64,000 nt of DNA, taken from contig JAIOYV010000015.1 of the NCBI GenBank assembly GCA_021740905.1, positions 1 through 64,000 on the forward strand, given 5' to 3'. Source of the DNA: Bacteroidales bacterium (GTDB lineage: Bacteria; Bacteroidota; Bacteroidia; Bacteroidales; M50B96). A program made the translations under genes and the position numbers. This document shows, piece by piece, positions 47,001 to 55,946 of this stretch (position 1 is its first letter; each line of letters begins with the position of its first letter). The notes beneath the pieces are model-generated. The model worked only from the letters and a program-made list of their open reading frames with translations. It did no database searches and was not told the origin of the DNA.

Positions 47001-50000
47001 CCTGCAGGGATGGTAGATGGGACTGCATTTGTAGTTAACCCAACTGTACCCAAAGTTGCCAGGTTTCCGCAGATAAATGGCCTGATTGCCCTATTATCCA
47101 GTTCACTTGATTCATCAAGGACATCAAGCAGGTCAATGGTAACCTTAACAGGAACGAATGCTGCGATGCCTGGGGTTGTAACGAGATTGTTTACAACGGT
47201 GCTATGGCCAGCATTCAGACCTAATATAGTCTGAGGAGGATAGATTGTATTTGAGAATACGTCCTTCATTTGCACCACAAAACTTCCGGCATTTATACTT
47301 GAATTGTTCCGTATCACTGCACTTACACTAACAGTGGAGCTTAAATCAGGATTATTGTCGCTGAAGCTAATATCGGAAGATAAAATCGCAACATTCACCT
47401 TGCCTACAAGATTAGGTGGAGTGACTGTTACATAAAACTGACAAGTGGATTCATTTCCTTCTTCATCAGTGGCATTATAAGTTACTATCGTTGATCCCAC
47501 ATTAAATAATTCTCCCGGCTGATGATTAGAAGTAAAGCTGCTGAGTGCGCAATTGTCGGTAGCGGTAGGTTCTACCCAACTGACATGTGCCCCCCATTGG
47601 CCAGGTTCAACTTCAGCATCGATGGGTGCAGGACATCCTGATATGACAGGACTTTCGGTATCAACCACAGTAACAACTGCTGTTGCTGAACTGCTATTTC
47701 CGGAAGCATCTGTGGCGGTCAGTGTAACAGAGTGGGCTCCAACATCGGCACAAGTAAAGTTCATAATATCCAAAGCATAAGAGGCGATACCACAATTGTC
47801 GAAAGAACCATTATCGATCATCGGAACTGTGATTGAAGCCTGTCCCAAAGCATCAAGATAGATGGTTACATTTTGGGTGATTACAGTTGGGAAGATTGCA
47901 TCAACCACTGTTGTTGTTGCAGTTGCCGAAATAATATTTCCATTTACATCTGTGGCGGTCAGAGAAACTGTTTTTGCTCCAACATCGGCACATGTGAAAT
48001 CCAGAATATCCAAATCAATAGAGGCAATACCACAATTGTCCGACGATGTATTATGTATCATCGACTCTGTGATTGAAGCCTGCCCGGCTGCATCGAGATA
48101 GATTGTTGCATTTTGGGTGGTTACAGTTGGGAGGATTGCATCGACCACTGTTACTGTTGCTATTGCTGAATTAACATTTCCGTTTACATCGGTTACTGTC
48201 AATGTAACTATGTTTGTTCCAACATCGGCACAAGTGAAGTCCAGAAAATCCAAAGCATAAGTGTCGATACCACAATTATCGAATGAACTATTATCGATCA
48301 TCGAAGTTGTGATTGAAGCCTGTCCTGAAGCATCGAGATTGATCGTTGCATTTTGGGTGAGTATAGTTGGTGGTTTCGCATCAAGCACAGATACTGTTGC
48401 AGTTTCAGAAACAGAATATCCACCTGAAGCGCTTGCTGTAAGAGTAACCGTGGTTAGACCAATATCATTACAAGTGAATGAATTTGGAAGCACAGTAAGA
48501 GTATAGCTACAATTTCCACTCGTTCCATTATCAACGTCCTCAGGAATAAGTAGTGCTTGTCCGTTTTCATCAAGATATACATCAGCATCCTTAGTAAGAA
48601 CCGTAATCAATAGATTAGTACCATATTCATCGGCTCCAATATCTGGTGTGGTAAGGCTTCTTGTTTCTCCATCGATATCATCAGTGATACCAACAATAGG
48701 AGTACCAGCATCCTCTAAATAGACATTTGAAGTATGTAAATCTATAGCTGAAATAAATGTAGGATCAACAGAAAGAGAATGATCATCTTTTCCGCTGACT
48801 ATCTGTAAGTCAGCAAGGTTGGTTATATTACCGCTCCAATAGGCAAGGTTGGTACCTGTTGTGTAGTAATCATTATAATCAGATGAAACTATTCCATCAG
48901 GATAATAAATGACTGTTGAAAATCCACCACTCGAATTCATAAATATATTATTTTTTAGACTCAGATTACCACCACTTTCTTGGCGTAGGGCACTTGAGGA
49001 TGTAGGACCTCCTGTGATATTGATTGAATTGTAGTACACATTAAGATAAAAAGAGGCGAATACATGCATTCCATCCCAATCACTGGTGCCGGTACCAGTT
49101 AGGCTAATAAAATTATTTGCAATTAAACCCGGGTTGACAGCAGTTGCATCACAGCTATATATATACATACCTTTTTTGTAGTTTGTTCCATGAATATTGA
49201 CTTTGTTTCCAACTACATGAATATTGTCACAATTGCTGAAATATGAGCCAGTGACATAGGACCCACCAATCTGGTTATCTACTATATTGTTATCAAATTG
49301 GATTGAATTCTGATACTGGAAAAAGACTCCATATTTATAAAAATCTATTTCATTTCCTATAAAGACATTGCCTTGAGCAAGAGATGATGAACTTGCACCA
49401 TTACAATAAATTCCATAATTACCACCTCCTATAGCATTGTTCTCAAATGTATTATATTGGTTTAATGCTCCTGAATCTAAGACCACTGCACGTGAATAGC
49501 TGCTGGTTAATTGGTTGCATTGAATTAGATTGTTTTCAAAAACATTATGTTCTGCTCCATTTGTTAAATGAACAGCATAAGCGTAATTAGTTCCGGCAGC
49601 TTTAATGGTGAGATTCTTAAATGAAATGTATTCGGCCCCATCAAGTTTAACAACCCAATTATCTGCTTGACTGCTTGCACTATATTGAATTACTACATCC
49701 GTATTATCACCACTTGAAGATTGAAAGGTTATAGTATTTATGGTAGAAACTCCCGAAACCTGTCCTATTGCTATCTGCTCAGGATATGTTCCACTTTCAA
49801 CATTAAACACAACAGGGCCGGCTATACCACAATCTTGTAGCTGTGACACTGCTGATGCAAAATCGGTAAAATCAAGAGAAGAAACTCCAATTGTATATGT
49901 ACCTGATAATAGATTACAAATATTTATCTCAGCTTCTGTGGCATCGTTTAAGGCATACCCATCAGTTTGTCCGTTGGGAATTTCCGTCCATGCTTTCAGC

Positions 50001-53000
50001 TGTGTAAGTCCTAATGTGAAGTTATGAGTCTCTAAACTAATATTATTTTCCGTAGCACCGGATGTCAGGCTTCCTGTCCATGGATAAGAACCTACTATTA
50101 TTCCGTTTATCTGTAATTTTATTGTGGTTGAAATAAGTAGATCAGTTCCGAAGTTTTTGATTGAAACTTTTACAGAAATATTACCAGGTGAAGAAGGATT
50201 TAAGGGTTCATCAATAGCAATAACGCCTGCATCATTAGGTGGAGGAATGAATTCATCGGCACCAATATCAGGAGTTGTAGCATCTCGGGCATCTTCATCA
50301 ATATCAGTTGTGATCCCTGTAATTGGAGATCCCGCTTCATTAATAACAATTGAATGTGCATGAAGGTCGGTCGGGGAAGCAAAACCAGGATCAACAGAAA
50401 CCGAATTAACATCTTTTCCACTGGCTGCTTGTAAGTCAGCAAGGTTAGTCATATTCATGTAACCCCAATAGACAAAGTTTGTACCTGTTGTGTAGTAATC
50501 ATTATAATCAGATGAAGCTATTGCAGAAGGTTCATAAATAAATGTTGAATATCCACCACCTGAATTTATAAATATATTATTTTTATAATTCTGATTGTAT
50601 CCAACACCTATTTGAAATACAGCACGTGAAGAAGTGGAACTGGTAATGATATTGACTGAATTGTAATAAAAATTAAGATGAGAAGAGGCGGATATAATTA
50701 TACCATTACATATATAAGTCCCTGTACCAGTTATGCTAATAAAATTATTTGCAATTAAATTTGCATTAGCTACAGTTGCATCGCAGCCAGATATATACAT
50801 ACCTTGTTGAGTGTTTGATCCATGTATATTAACTTTGTTCCCAACTGCATGGAAATTGTCACAATTGTTGAAATAAGTACCATTAACTGAATACGCACCA
50901 ACCAGGTTGTCGACTATATTATTATCAAATTGGATTGAATTCTGGCCAGAGAACGCGGCTCCAAATTCAGAAAAATCTATTATTTCATTACCTACAAAGA
51001 CATTACCCTGAGCTGCACCAGAACAAGCAATTCCATTTTTGCCACCTTCTATAACATTGTTCTCAAATGTATTGTATTGATTTAATCCTTGTGAACTTAA
51101 GAAAACTGCATGTGCATAATCGTTGGTTGATTGGATACTTTGAATTATATTGCCTTCAAAAACATTATGTTCTGCTCCGTTTGTTAAATGCACTGCATAA
51201 GCATAAGTAGCTCCGGTAGCTTTAATAGTGAGATTCTTAATTGAAATATAATCGGCTCCATCAAGCTTAACAACCCAATTATCTGCAGAACTGTTTGCAC
51301 TATAATCAATTACAACATCAGTGTTATCACCACTTGCAGATTGAAAGGTAATCGTATTTATCGAAGAAACTCCCTGAATCTGGCCTATTGTTATCTGTTC
51401 AGTATAGGTACCACTTGCAATATTAAACACAACAGGTCCGCTTATGCCACAATGATGTAGCGGGAACAATGCTGAAGCAAAATCGGTAAAATCAGGGGAA
51501 GAACCTCCAATTGTATATGTACCTGTTAAAATATTACAAATATTTATCTCAACTTCTGTTACATCGTTTAACGCATAACCATCAATTTGTCCGTTGGAAT
51601 CTTCTGTCCATGCTTTCAACTGTGTAATCCCTACTGTGAAGTTATGAGTCCCTAAACTAATATTACTTTCCGTAGCACCTGATGCAAGGCTTCCTGTCCA
51701 CGGATAAGAACCTACTGTTACTCCGTCTATCTGTAATATTATTGTTGTTGAAGTGAGTGGATCAGTTCCAAAGTTCCTGATTGAAACTTTAACAGAAATG
51801 TTGCCGGGTGAAGCAGGATTTAAGGGTTCATCAAAAGCAATAACGCCTGCGTCATGCTGAGGGGGTGTGAATTCATCGGCACCAATATCGGGATTTGAGG
51901 CATCCCGGGCATCATCATCGATATCTGTTGTGATCCCTGCAATTGGAGTTCCTGCTCCATTAAGACTAATAGAATGTGCATGAAGGTCGGTGATAGAACC
52001 AAAACCAGGATTATCAGAAACAGAATTAGCATCTTTTCCATTTGCTGTTTGAAGGGCAGCAAGGTTTGTTTTATTGCCTTGCCAATATGCCAGATTTGTT
52101 CCTGTTGTGTAGAAATTATTATAATCAGATGAGACTATTGCTGTAGGAGTACCAATATATGCTGAATATCCTCCTCCCGAATTCATAAATATATTATTAT
52201 TATATTTCTGATTGCTGCCGGCTGATTGATAGACAGCACTTGAGAAGGTGGAACCACCGGTGAGATTGAGTGAATTGAAGTACACATTAAAATAAGTAGA
52301 GCTTCCTACTGCCATACCGTACCATGAGCTAGTACCGGTACCAGAAAGGCTAATAAAGTTATTTGCTATTAAACCCGGATTAACCGAAGTTGCATTACAG
52401 TTGTTTATAGATATCCCTTGTTGAGTGTTTGATCCATGAATATTGACCTTGTTCCCAACTGCCTGAATATTACCGCAAGAATTGAATTTAATACCCTCAT
52501 TGCCCAAAGCAAGTCCATTATCCACTATATTGCCATTAAATTGGATTGAATTCTGATAATAGAAAAAGGCTCCATATCCCGAAAAATCTTGTATTTCATT
52601 ATCTTCAAAGTCATTGCCTTGTGAAAAAGATGATGAACTACTATACCAGGTAATCCCATAATAGCCACCAGTAATTGTATTGCCAATAATCGTATTATAA
52701 TTATTCGATTCGTCGGTATAACTTCTGATACTGGTTGCATTCATGCTATTTGGAGAAATGCTTTGTATAATACAATTCGATAGTTCATTATAATCCGAAC
52801 CACCCCGGAATTCAACTACCCCCCCAAAAGAATGTGGTGTGGTTGATTTGATAGTAATGTTTTGGACAAGTACATAATCGGCCCCATAGAATGCCCACAC
52901 CCAGTTATTTGAATTTCCAGCCGATGCGTATTGCACAACCACCTCTGTGTTAATGCCGGAGGCAGATTGAAAGGTAATAGTATTTGTTGCAGAAGCCCCT

Positions 53001-54022
53001 GTTATTTCAGGTATGGTAATCTGCTCTGTATAAGTACCTGTCTCAACAGCAAACACAACCGGGCCGCATATTCCATTTACAGATAAAGCATTGACAGCGG
53101 TTGCGAAGTCAACAAAATCGCCGGTGGCCCCAATCGAATAAGTGCCATTTAATGATAGGTAGAAAGGTAATAATGATAAGGTGTTATTTGCAGGGCTTGG
53201 ATCAAAAGCACCATTGGGAAGCGAAGCAGTAATGACAATGTTATAGGTGTTGTTCTCAAAGTTTATATTCCCAAGCAGAATATTGGCAGTGCCCCCGATT
53301 GAGATAGGCGAGGTATATGAAATTTGGGTTTGTGCCACACCATCGAGGGTCCAGTCCAGGAGGAAATTGTTAACAGTATTCCCACCCATATTTTTTACCA
53401 CCGCATAAAAATTCGTTGTGCCGGAACAAATAGTAGTGGGTGATACACCAATCACAGCAATATCGTCATTATTGGCCGACATAATTGAAACAGTATAATC
53501 TTCTGTTTCACCGTAGGAATAAATACCACAGGGTGTGATCGACGAGGGTGTTGATGTTTCCTTGACAATAACCCTCATCCTGGTTGACCCTAGGCTTGAA
53601 GTAAGGGGAACTGTAAGCGGAATGGTATAAGTTGTATTACTACCTGAAGCTGTAGTATAACCAATGGCTTCATCTGCATCGGTAAAGTCATAATCCTGGT
53701 TCCAGTCGATAAAAACTTTTGCCCCTTTTGGGTAGTTCCCACCACAAGTACTGGTTGTTATAGTAATTGTATAAGAATCTCCCGGAGAAAGATCAGCAGG
53801 TGTTAAACCGGTGAAGTCAGTATATTTGGCACATATACTTGCTGTGTTGTTGCTAATACTATTCACATTACCAGTTAATCCTACGAAGTCAACTTCCGAG
53901 TCATACGTGCTTGAGGCTCCAGATGAACAATAAGTCTGGGCAGTTACCTCGCCCACAGTATTCAATAATAAGCCAAAAAGCATTAGGATACCTGTTAACT
54001 TTAGAGAGTCTAAATTTCTCAT
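41093..54022 (-). CDS. Giant multi-domain T9SS exoprotein: GEVED, triplicated beta-helix, HYR-like, CARDB, SprB, kelch-like propeller
   Basis: About 4309 residues; the ATG at 54022 is preferred to a TTG at 54028. Order: signal peptide (1-30); GEVED domain (about 30-180); a CARDB-like domain; three units of about 540 residues, each a parallel beta-helix followed by PDIGADE and a CARDB domain (about 285-1825); four HYR-like repeats plus one HYR domain (about 1830-2210); a series of CARDB domains (2210-3110); three SprB-type repeats (about 3116-3330); another HYR-like stretch; six kelch-like repeats of about 45 residues (FWRYDxSTDSW; about 3800-4066), enough for a six-bladed propeller. A Ser/Gly/Asn linker with four Cys follows (about 4070-4135), then a T9SS type A domain. 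Presumably a large surface adhesin; ligand unknown. Stands alone with its own terminator. Confidence 0.85.
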   Translation of the reverse strand: MRNLDSLKLTGILMLFGLLLNTVGEVTAQTYCSSGASSTYDSEVDFVGLTGNVNSISNNTASICAKYTDFTGLTPADLSPGDSYTITITTSTCGGNYPKGAKVFIDWNQDYDFTDADEAIGYTTASGSNTTYTIPLTVPLTSSLGSTRMRVIVKETSTPSSITPCGIYSYGETEDYTVSIMSANNDDIAVIGVSPTTICSGTTNFYAVVKNMGGNTVNNFLLDWTLDGVAQTQISYTSPISIGGTANILLGNINFENNTYNIVITASLPNGAFDPSPANNTLSLLPFYLSLNGTYSIGATGDFVDFATAVNALSVNGICGPVVFAVETGTYTEQITIPEITGASATNTITFQSASGINTEVVVQYASAGNSNNWVWAFYGADYVLVQNITIKSTTPHSFGGVVEFRGGSDYNELSNCIIQSISPNSMNATSIRSYTDESNNYNTIIGNTITGGYYGITWYSSSSSFSQGNDFEDNEIQDFSGYGAFFYYQNSIQFNGNIVDNGLALGNEGIKFNSCGNIQAVGNKVNIHGSNTQQGISINNCNATSVNPGLIANNFISLSGTGTSSWYGMAVGSSTYFNVYFNSLNLTGGSTFSSAVYQSAGSNQKYNNNIFMNSGGGYSAYIGTPTAIVSSDYNNFYTTGTNLAYWQGNKTNLAALQTANGKDANSVSDNPGFGSITDLHAHSISLNGAGTPIAGITTDIDDDARDASNPDIGADEFTPPQHDAGVIAFDEPLNPASPGNISVKVSIRNFGTDPLTSTTIILQIDGVTVGSYPWTGSLASGATESNISLGTHNFTVGITQLKAWTEDSNGQIDGYALNDVTEVEINICNILTGTYTIGGSSPDFTDFASALFPLHHCGISGPVVFNIASGTYTEQITIGQIQGVSSINTITFQSASGDNTDVVIDYSANSSADNWVVKLDGADYISIKNLTIKATGATYAYAVHLTNGAEHNVFEGNIIQSIQSTNDYAHAVFLSSQGLNQYNTFENNVIEGGKNGIACSGAAQGNVFVGNEIIDFSEFGAAFSGQNSIQFDNNIVDNLVGAYSVNGTYFNNCDNFHAVGNKVNIHGSNTQQGMYISGCDATVANANLIANNFISITGTGTYICNGIIISASSHLNFYYNSVNIITSSTSSRAVFQIGVGYNQNYKNNIFINSGGGYSTFIYEPSAIASSDYNDYYTTGTNFVYWGYMNMTNLADLQAASGKDVNSVSVDPGFASPTDLHAHSIVINEAGSPITGITTDIDEDARDATTPDIGADEFIPPPNDAGVIAIDEPLNPSSPGNISVKVSIKNFGTDLLISTTIKLQINGIIVGSYPWTGSLTSGATENNISLETHNFTLGLTQLKAWTEIPNGQTDGYALNDATEAEINICNLLSGTYTIGVSSLDFTDFASAVSQLQDCGIAGPVVFNVESGTYPEQIAIGQVSGVSTINTITFQSSSGDNTDVVIQYSASSQADNWVVKLDGAEYISFKNLTIKAAGTNYAYAVHLTNGAEHNVFENNLIQCNQLTSSYSRAVVLDSGALNQYNTFENNAIGGGNYGIYCNGASSSSLAQGNVFIGNEIDFYKYGVFFQYQNSIQFDNNIVDNQIGGSYVTGSYFSNCDNIHVVGNKVNIHGTNYKKGMYIYSCDATAVNPGLIANNFISLTGTGTSDWDGMHVFASFYLNVYYNSINITGGPTSSSALRQESGGNLSLKNNIFMNSSGGFSTVIYYPDGIVSSDYNDYYTTGTNLAYWSGNITNLADLQIVSGKDDHSLSVDPTFISAIDLHTSNVYLEDAGTPIVGITDDIDGETRSLTTPDIGADEYGTNLLITVLTKDADVYLDENGQALLIPEDVDNGTSGNCSYTLTVLPNSFTCNDIGLTTVTLTASASGGYSVSETATVSVLDAKPPTILTQNATINLDASGQASITTSMIDNSSFDNCGIDTYALDFLDFTCADVGTNIVTLTVTDVNGNVNSAIATVTVVDAILPTVTTQNATIYLDAAGQASITESMIHNTSSDNCGIASIDLDILDFTCADVGAKTVSLTATDVNGNIISATATTTVVDAIFPTVITQNVTIYLDALGQASITVPMIDNGSFDNCGIASYALDIMNFTCADVGAHSVTLTATDASGNSSSATAVVTVVDTESPVISGCPAPIDAEVEPGQWGAHVSWVEPTATDNCALSSFTSNHQPGELFNVGSTIVTYNATDEEGNESTCQFYVTVTPPNLVGKVNVAILSSDISFSDNNPDLSSTVSVSAVIRNNSSINAGSFVVQMKDVFSNTIYPPQTILGLNAGHSTVVNNLVTTPGIAAFVPVKVTIDLLDVLDESSELDNRAIRPFICGNLATLGTVGLTTNAVPSTIPAGSVIQICGSAFYENVSIPNFDPSVAGAEVVITITETGQQINGYTNENGDFCYSYTTPNTPGLYNYTVEITDNTLGGNQSGTFTLSPPVYICPTDLSVSIDLTGISPNGQGNYIIPVGTSFSGTVYVHNNCQAISQTTSLFIGLSSGTSPGEFSIPALSSGETYSIPLPSITLSVPGSCYISSTIDYYDIIVESNELNNTAYKTLIVIPLLPDIAVFGGNVLYGLQCQSNNEVNFTIKNIGLASTGNFNCDYNIYVNGIQSPSISQTIQNLDPNEDQILSFPFTTPTSTDVYKFELIADIPDLVTELSELNNHTDISLVFQPCQADIVVLGCEYTNVTPADPQSPGNITVSAIIMNAGQLPVTTPFTVDFDVAGTVISETVTVTLTSGQSLPLSVVTPVPIIPFGTLTVTADVDNDVPEEFENNNAYSASLCYEFELEQLDCGGDPIFKGTQHFCSPADLQIGYWNLGIYEASNFQVKFEISGPGLTGWVNLGTASQYAGNSCGCPSSIGLPNTFYYPHPGIYQVRMTADPNNLYPELDETNNIIILTVNVVESSDYKILSSFISPSNINPDINEEISFNVSYTNIGCAGFSQIELYTQVDNTVLYSTDVPGLPAGGMNSVSIPNLWSSAVPGIHVFRAIIDNTELINEVDEMNNEATKAFLVGDAPDYHVLSVSSSDMTPDMGQQLTFTASVLNEGQTMGSGLLKFIYVNGQGAESTLSEQTISIVPGIINSVDIVSTPWTTSDIHAQIIARVINVTPIEFDFSDNEQQIQLNNMSVTLSSTDVICFGESNGEITVDVTGGVPPINYEWDNPAYSGQIINVPAGQYTVTVKDFLGLTVTESITTTEPDELIADASFTPILCNGGSSTVTISATCGTPSYSGTGTYSVNAGTYTYNVIDGNGCSDDVTITVTEPNLLTLTETHVDASSNFASDGSIDLTVEGGTAPYLYVWINGQSAEDLSSLPAGTYSVTVSDNNNCMAETSVTISNLTIGDNVPPTVITQDVTIYLDALGQASITISMIDNGSFDNFGIASMSLDITEFTCLDIGPNTVTLTVTDVNSNSNSGTAVATVVDNMDPIVSCPADQIRCKDAALQAGINNYTATNGEFDPVSFSDNCGTVAISFVLSGATTATGSGTLDGQAFNEGETAVSWTVSDASGNSSACSFTVTIHPLPVVTITTSSADDFCNGVTLTANSTTLGNQYLWSNNETTQAIFLSSATDYPGNYSVTVTDLNGCVSNAVAQYIFAPEELISSYTILAFEDLKLDKRNYVQSGSVGLTGIGEEIIIKQYSEVNGPGSFVKGDNIDIYSNAVVTTAIFDPAESTLPTMYYNSEPVINGTVTVSQYSNTTVSDNNVNIKIKKNSVVTINGNAFGKIEIDRGCTVTFTSPEIEIEEISTNNSTNCDPIAIIFTQDTKVKVLDEAKFHQYNIINPDQYNVVFYLGEDPNPTVIPPGNSPVVVTNYIYGFRGDSNKDFWRYDLSSDSWTDMEDAPGYVGGGGSMVYAGLNDIFAFRGNDKKDFWRYDTSTDTWTDMEDAPENIENGGALVYAGGNYIYGLRGGCEKDFWRYDISLDAWMGMEDTPENVKYGGALVYAGGNYLYAFRGNDKVDFWRYDISTDSWSAMDDAPENVKDGGALLYAGNNYIYAYRGDDEKDFWSYNILLDTWSVLEDAPENVKSGASLVNVDGVSIFALRGNNDEDFWKYNISTDSWSVMEDAPENVNAGGALTYAPGNVIISSSGSSSGNSTGSSSGNSCGNSSGNSSGSSSSGSSCGNSSGNSSSSSSYNSNNSISSSCGNGNGSLKKGKLIVFSKGTTFNVSAYVPAGEIEVKSNASCSDPGYMNGFFIANEVNAGAEYTYWNWRNCGPTLSLSSALLPSSIDIEGFEGQDIKLKTYPNPFSDKVVIEFELAKTNKALVEIFNVSSQRINVIFNEEATENQVYSVILDGSQFQAGMYQVKVTVEALYVIKKIILIK

Positions 54023-54066
54023 ATTCAAAAAGTTTAGTTAAAATATATAATTTACATCTACGATTT

Positions 54067-54288
54067 TCACAAAGTCGAATTCTGTACCAATGGTCCGCTA
54101 ATACCATTTAATATCAAATCGTTTACTGAAGCATTGGTGGAACTGAAATCCCCACCTGATGCAATAGTATAATTGCCGCTCAACTGTCCAAATGCAGTAT
54201 TGGATAGTAGCAAGATAAATGTCCATGTTTTGAGTAAGGTTAATCCAAGTTTGGAACTTAACTTTAGAAATTTGTCTTTGTGCTTCAT
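54067..54288 (-). pseudogene. Truncated secreted beta-helix protein remnant
   Basis: The 73-residue frame has a signal peptide ending NTAFGQ, then LSGNYTIASGGDFSSTNASV and NDLILNGISGPL, which matches the opening of the beta-helix units in the giant neighbour (GTYSIGATGDFVDFATAVNA, LSVNGICGPVVF). It stops just after that segment (GPLVQNSTL), 39 bp before the giant frame. It looks like the surviving 5' end of a lost sister gene; a functional short secreted peptide cannot be ruled out. Confidence 0.7.
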
Positions 54289-54348
54289 ATTGCTTGAGTT
54301 TCAATTAATAATTCATTTATAATAATATGATCGATTTCAATTACCCAA

Positions 54349-54590
54349 ATTTATGTCACCACTCGGGGGCTTGCAATAACCCTTTCGGGTTATATTTTGG
54401 ATTTGTTGGAAAAAGCGGTTTTCATTTTTTGTAAGAGTATTTTCCTATAAAGCTTGTTCAGGGCTTAGGTGCGGGCTTGCACATGGCATTTCTCGTTGGT
54501 TTTGAGATTGAGTTATGAAATGACGCTCTAATACCCCTTTCGGGTTATAGGTAATTTTATCCCGGCTGGGTCAGGGTGATTTTAAACGTA
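54349..54590. repeat. Direct repeat D, copy 1, including a histidine-kinase-like tail
   Basis: Shares with 57376-57830 the blocks GGGCTTGCAATAACCCTTTC, TAAAGCTTGTTCAGG, GTGCGGGCTTGCACATGGC and ATACCCCTTTCGGGTTATA, and on the minus strand the codons KITLT, which match the extreme C-terminus of the kinase at 57797. Two ATAACCC-type hairpins are present (54376-54393 and 54531-54548). No complete gene lies in the 54289-54765 gap. Confidence 0.7.
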
Positions 54591-54765
54591 TTTAGAATTT
54601 GATATTAATGAGGAATTCTTGCGATGCATTTTGCCAAGTTCAAATAAGGATGAAAGAAAAGAACCTTCAGGTTAACACCTATTTACGGTACAAATAACAA
54701 AGGTTGACCTTTACGATCAACCTTTGCTTAAACCAAATTTTATTGGAGACTCTTATATTTCTCTC

Positions 54766-55851
54766 TTAATCTTTTACCAGACGAACAGAATATCCATTAC
54801 ATTTATCATAAGGATTAAACCACGGTCCAATGCCGTCGGCGGTAAATGATCCCATGACCGATGTGGCTGACTTTTGCATATAAAAGTAATCTGCACTTGC
54901 TCCTCCGGGAGTATAAGAGGCCCAAAATCTTCCTTGGACTCCAATTTTTGTATACGCGGAAATTATTGTATTTGAGTCTGCCGACCTGTATCCGCCAGAC
55001 AAAGCAGTTAAGCCAACGCTATTAACCGCACCGGTATTGGGAGATCCCCAATGTGCAAAGCCTGCTTCTTTAAGTTCACCTCCTGCAGTGTACCACCCAC
55101 CCAGATAATTGAGTAATGCCGTCACCTCACTTGATGTTGCCACGTGCCAGCCTACCGGTGCAATATTATGGTAATCAGTTACAGCAAACCAGTTGTAAAG
55201 CCTTCCATAGGTGGAAACATTAGATGCGTCATTGTCATAATTGCAAAATGCCCCCGAGGTTTGTGAGGCCCATGCTACGTCATTGCTTACTTTTGGTATA
55301 TCTGTACCATCCCTGTATTTTTTTGTTTTTAGATTTTTAACTGTCCATACCTGACCATTGATGTTAATGGAATGGTATACATTGCCACTTGCATCAGTTA
55401 CAGTTCCGTAATCAGTTAGAGCGGTGAACGTAATCTCGTTACCATATTTGACATTGCCATTGCTTTTAATAACATAAGCCCTTGCATGATAAACTGTATC
55501 ACCCTTTAGTCCCGAAAGAACACAAGTAAAACTACCACTACCAGAGCCAGAGATTACTTTATTATGTATTATTTTGGGATTAGGGTTTTTTCTGAAGCAA
55601 ATACCCTTTTCGGCAATACTTCCACCTCCACCACTTGTTTGAACATCACCACCAATGGTAGCCGTAGCCGATGTAACAAAAGTAGCAGCATCAGTAGTAA
55701 TTGCCATATCGCCGGATTTAAGATTTGATCCCAATTCCAATTCCAATTCCAATTCAGATTCAGGTAGAGGTTCTGATGGATCAAACAGTTCTGTTTTACT
55801 GCAAGAGAAAAACACAAGAGTTAGTGCTAGGACACTGATAGTTTTTTTCAT
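54766..55851 (-). CDS. FISUMP domain lipoprotein
   Basis: The 361-residue product starts with a lipoprotein signal (LALTLVFFSC, lipidated Cys at residue 17). A Glu/Leu repeat follows (ELELELEL, encoded by a CCAATT hexamer run), then a beta-sandwich region typical of Bacteroidota lipoproteins (about 45-145, ending KYGNEITFTA). The FISUMP domain (about 148-361) has GNVYHSININGQVWTVKNLK, YGRLYNWFAV, APVGWHVATSSEVTALL and the terminal NGYSVRLVKD. FISUMP function is unknown; these are surface-exposed lipoproteins. It is followed on the same strand, separated by repeats, by the truncated remnant and the giant gene. Confidence 0.85.
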   Translation of the reverse strand: MKKTISVLALTLVFFSCSKTELFDPSEPLPESELELELELGSNLKSGDMAITTDAATFVTSATATIGGDVQTSGGGGSIAEKGICFRKNPNPKIIHNKVISGSGSGSFTCVLSGLKGDTVYHARAYVIKSNGNVKYGNEITFTALTDYGTVTDASGNVYHSININGQVWTVKNLKTKKYRDGTDIPKVSNDVAWASQTSGAFCNYDNDASNVSTYGRLYNWFAVTDYHNIAPVGWHVATSSEVTALLNYLGGWYTAGGELKEAGFAHWGSPNTGAVNSVGLTALSGGYRSADSNTIISAYTKIGVQGRFWASYTPGGASADYFYMQKSATSVMGSFTADGIGPWFNPYDKCNGYSVRLVKD

Positions 55852-55946
55852 TTTGCTTAGGTTTTAAATTAATAAATCATTTATCTAATATTTCAATTAG
55901 TCATATAAGTGTAGCCAATCCCGCATTGGTGGCTAAGTCAAATAAA

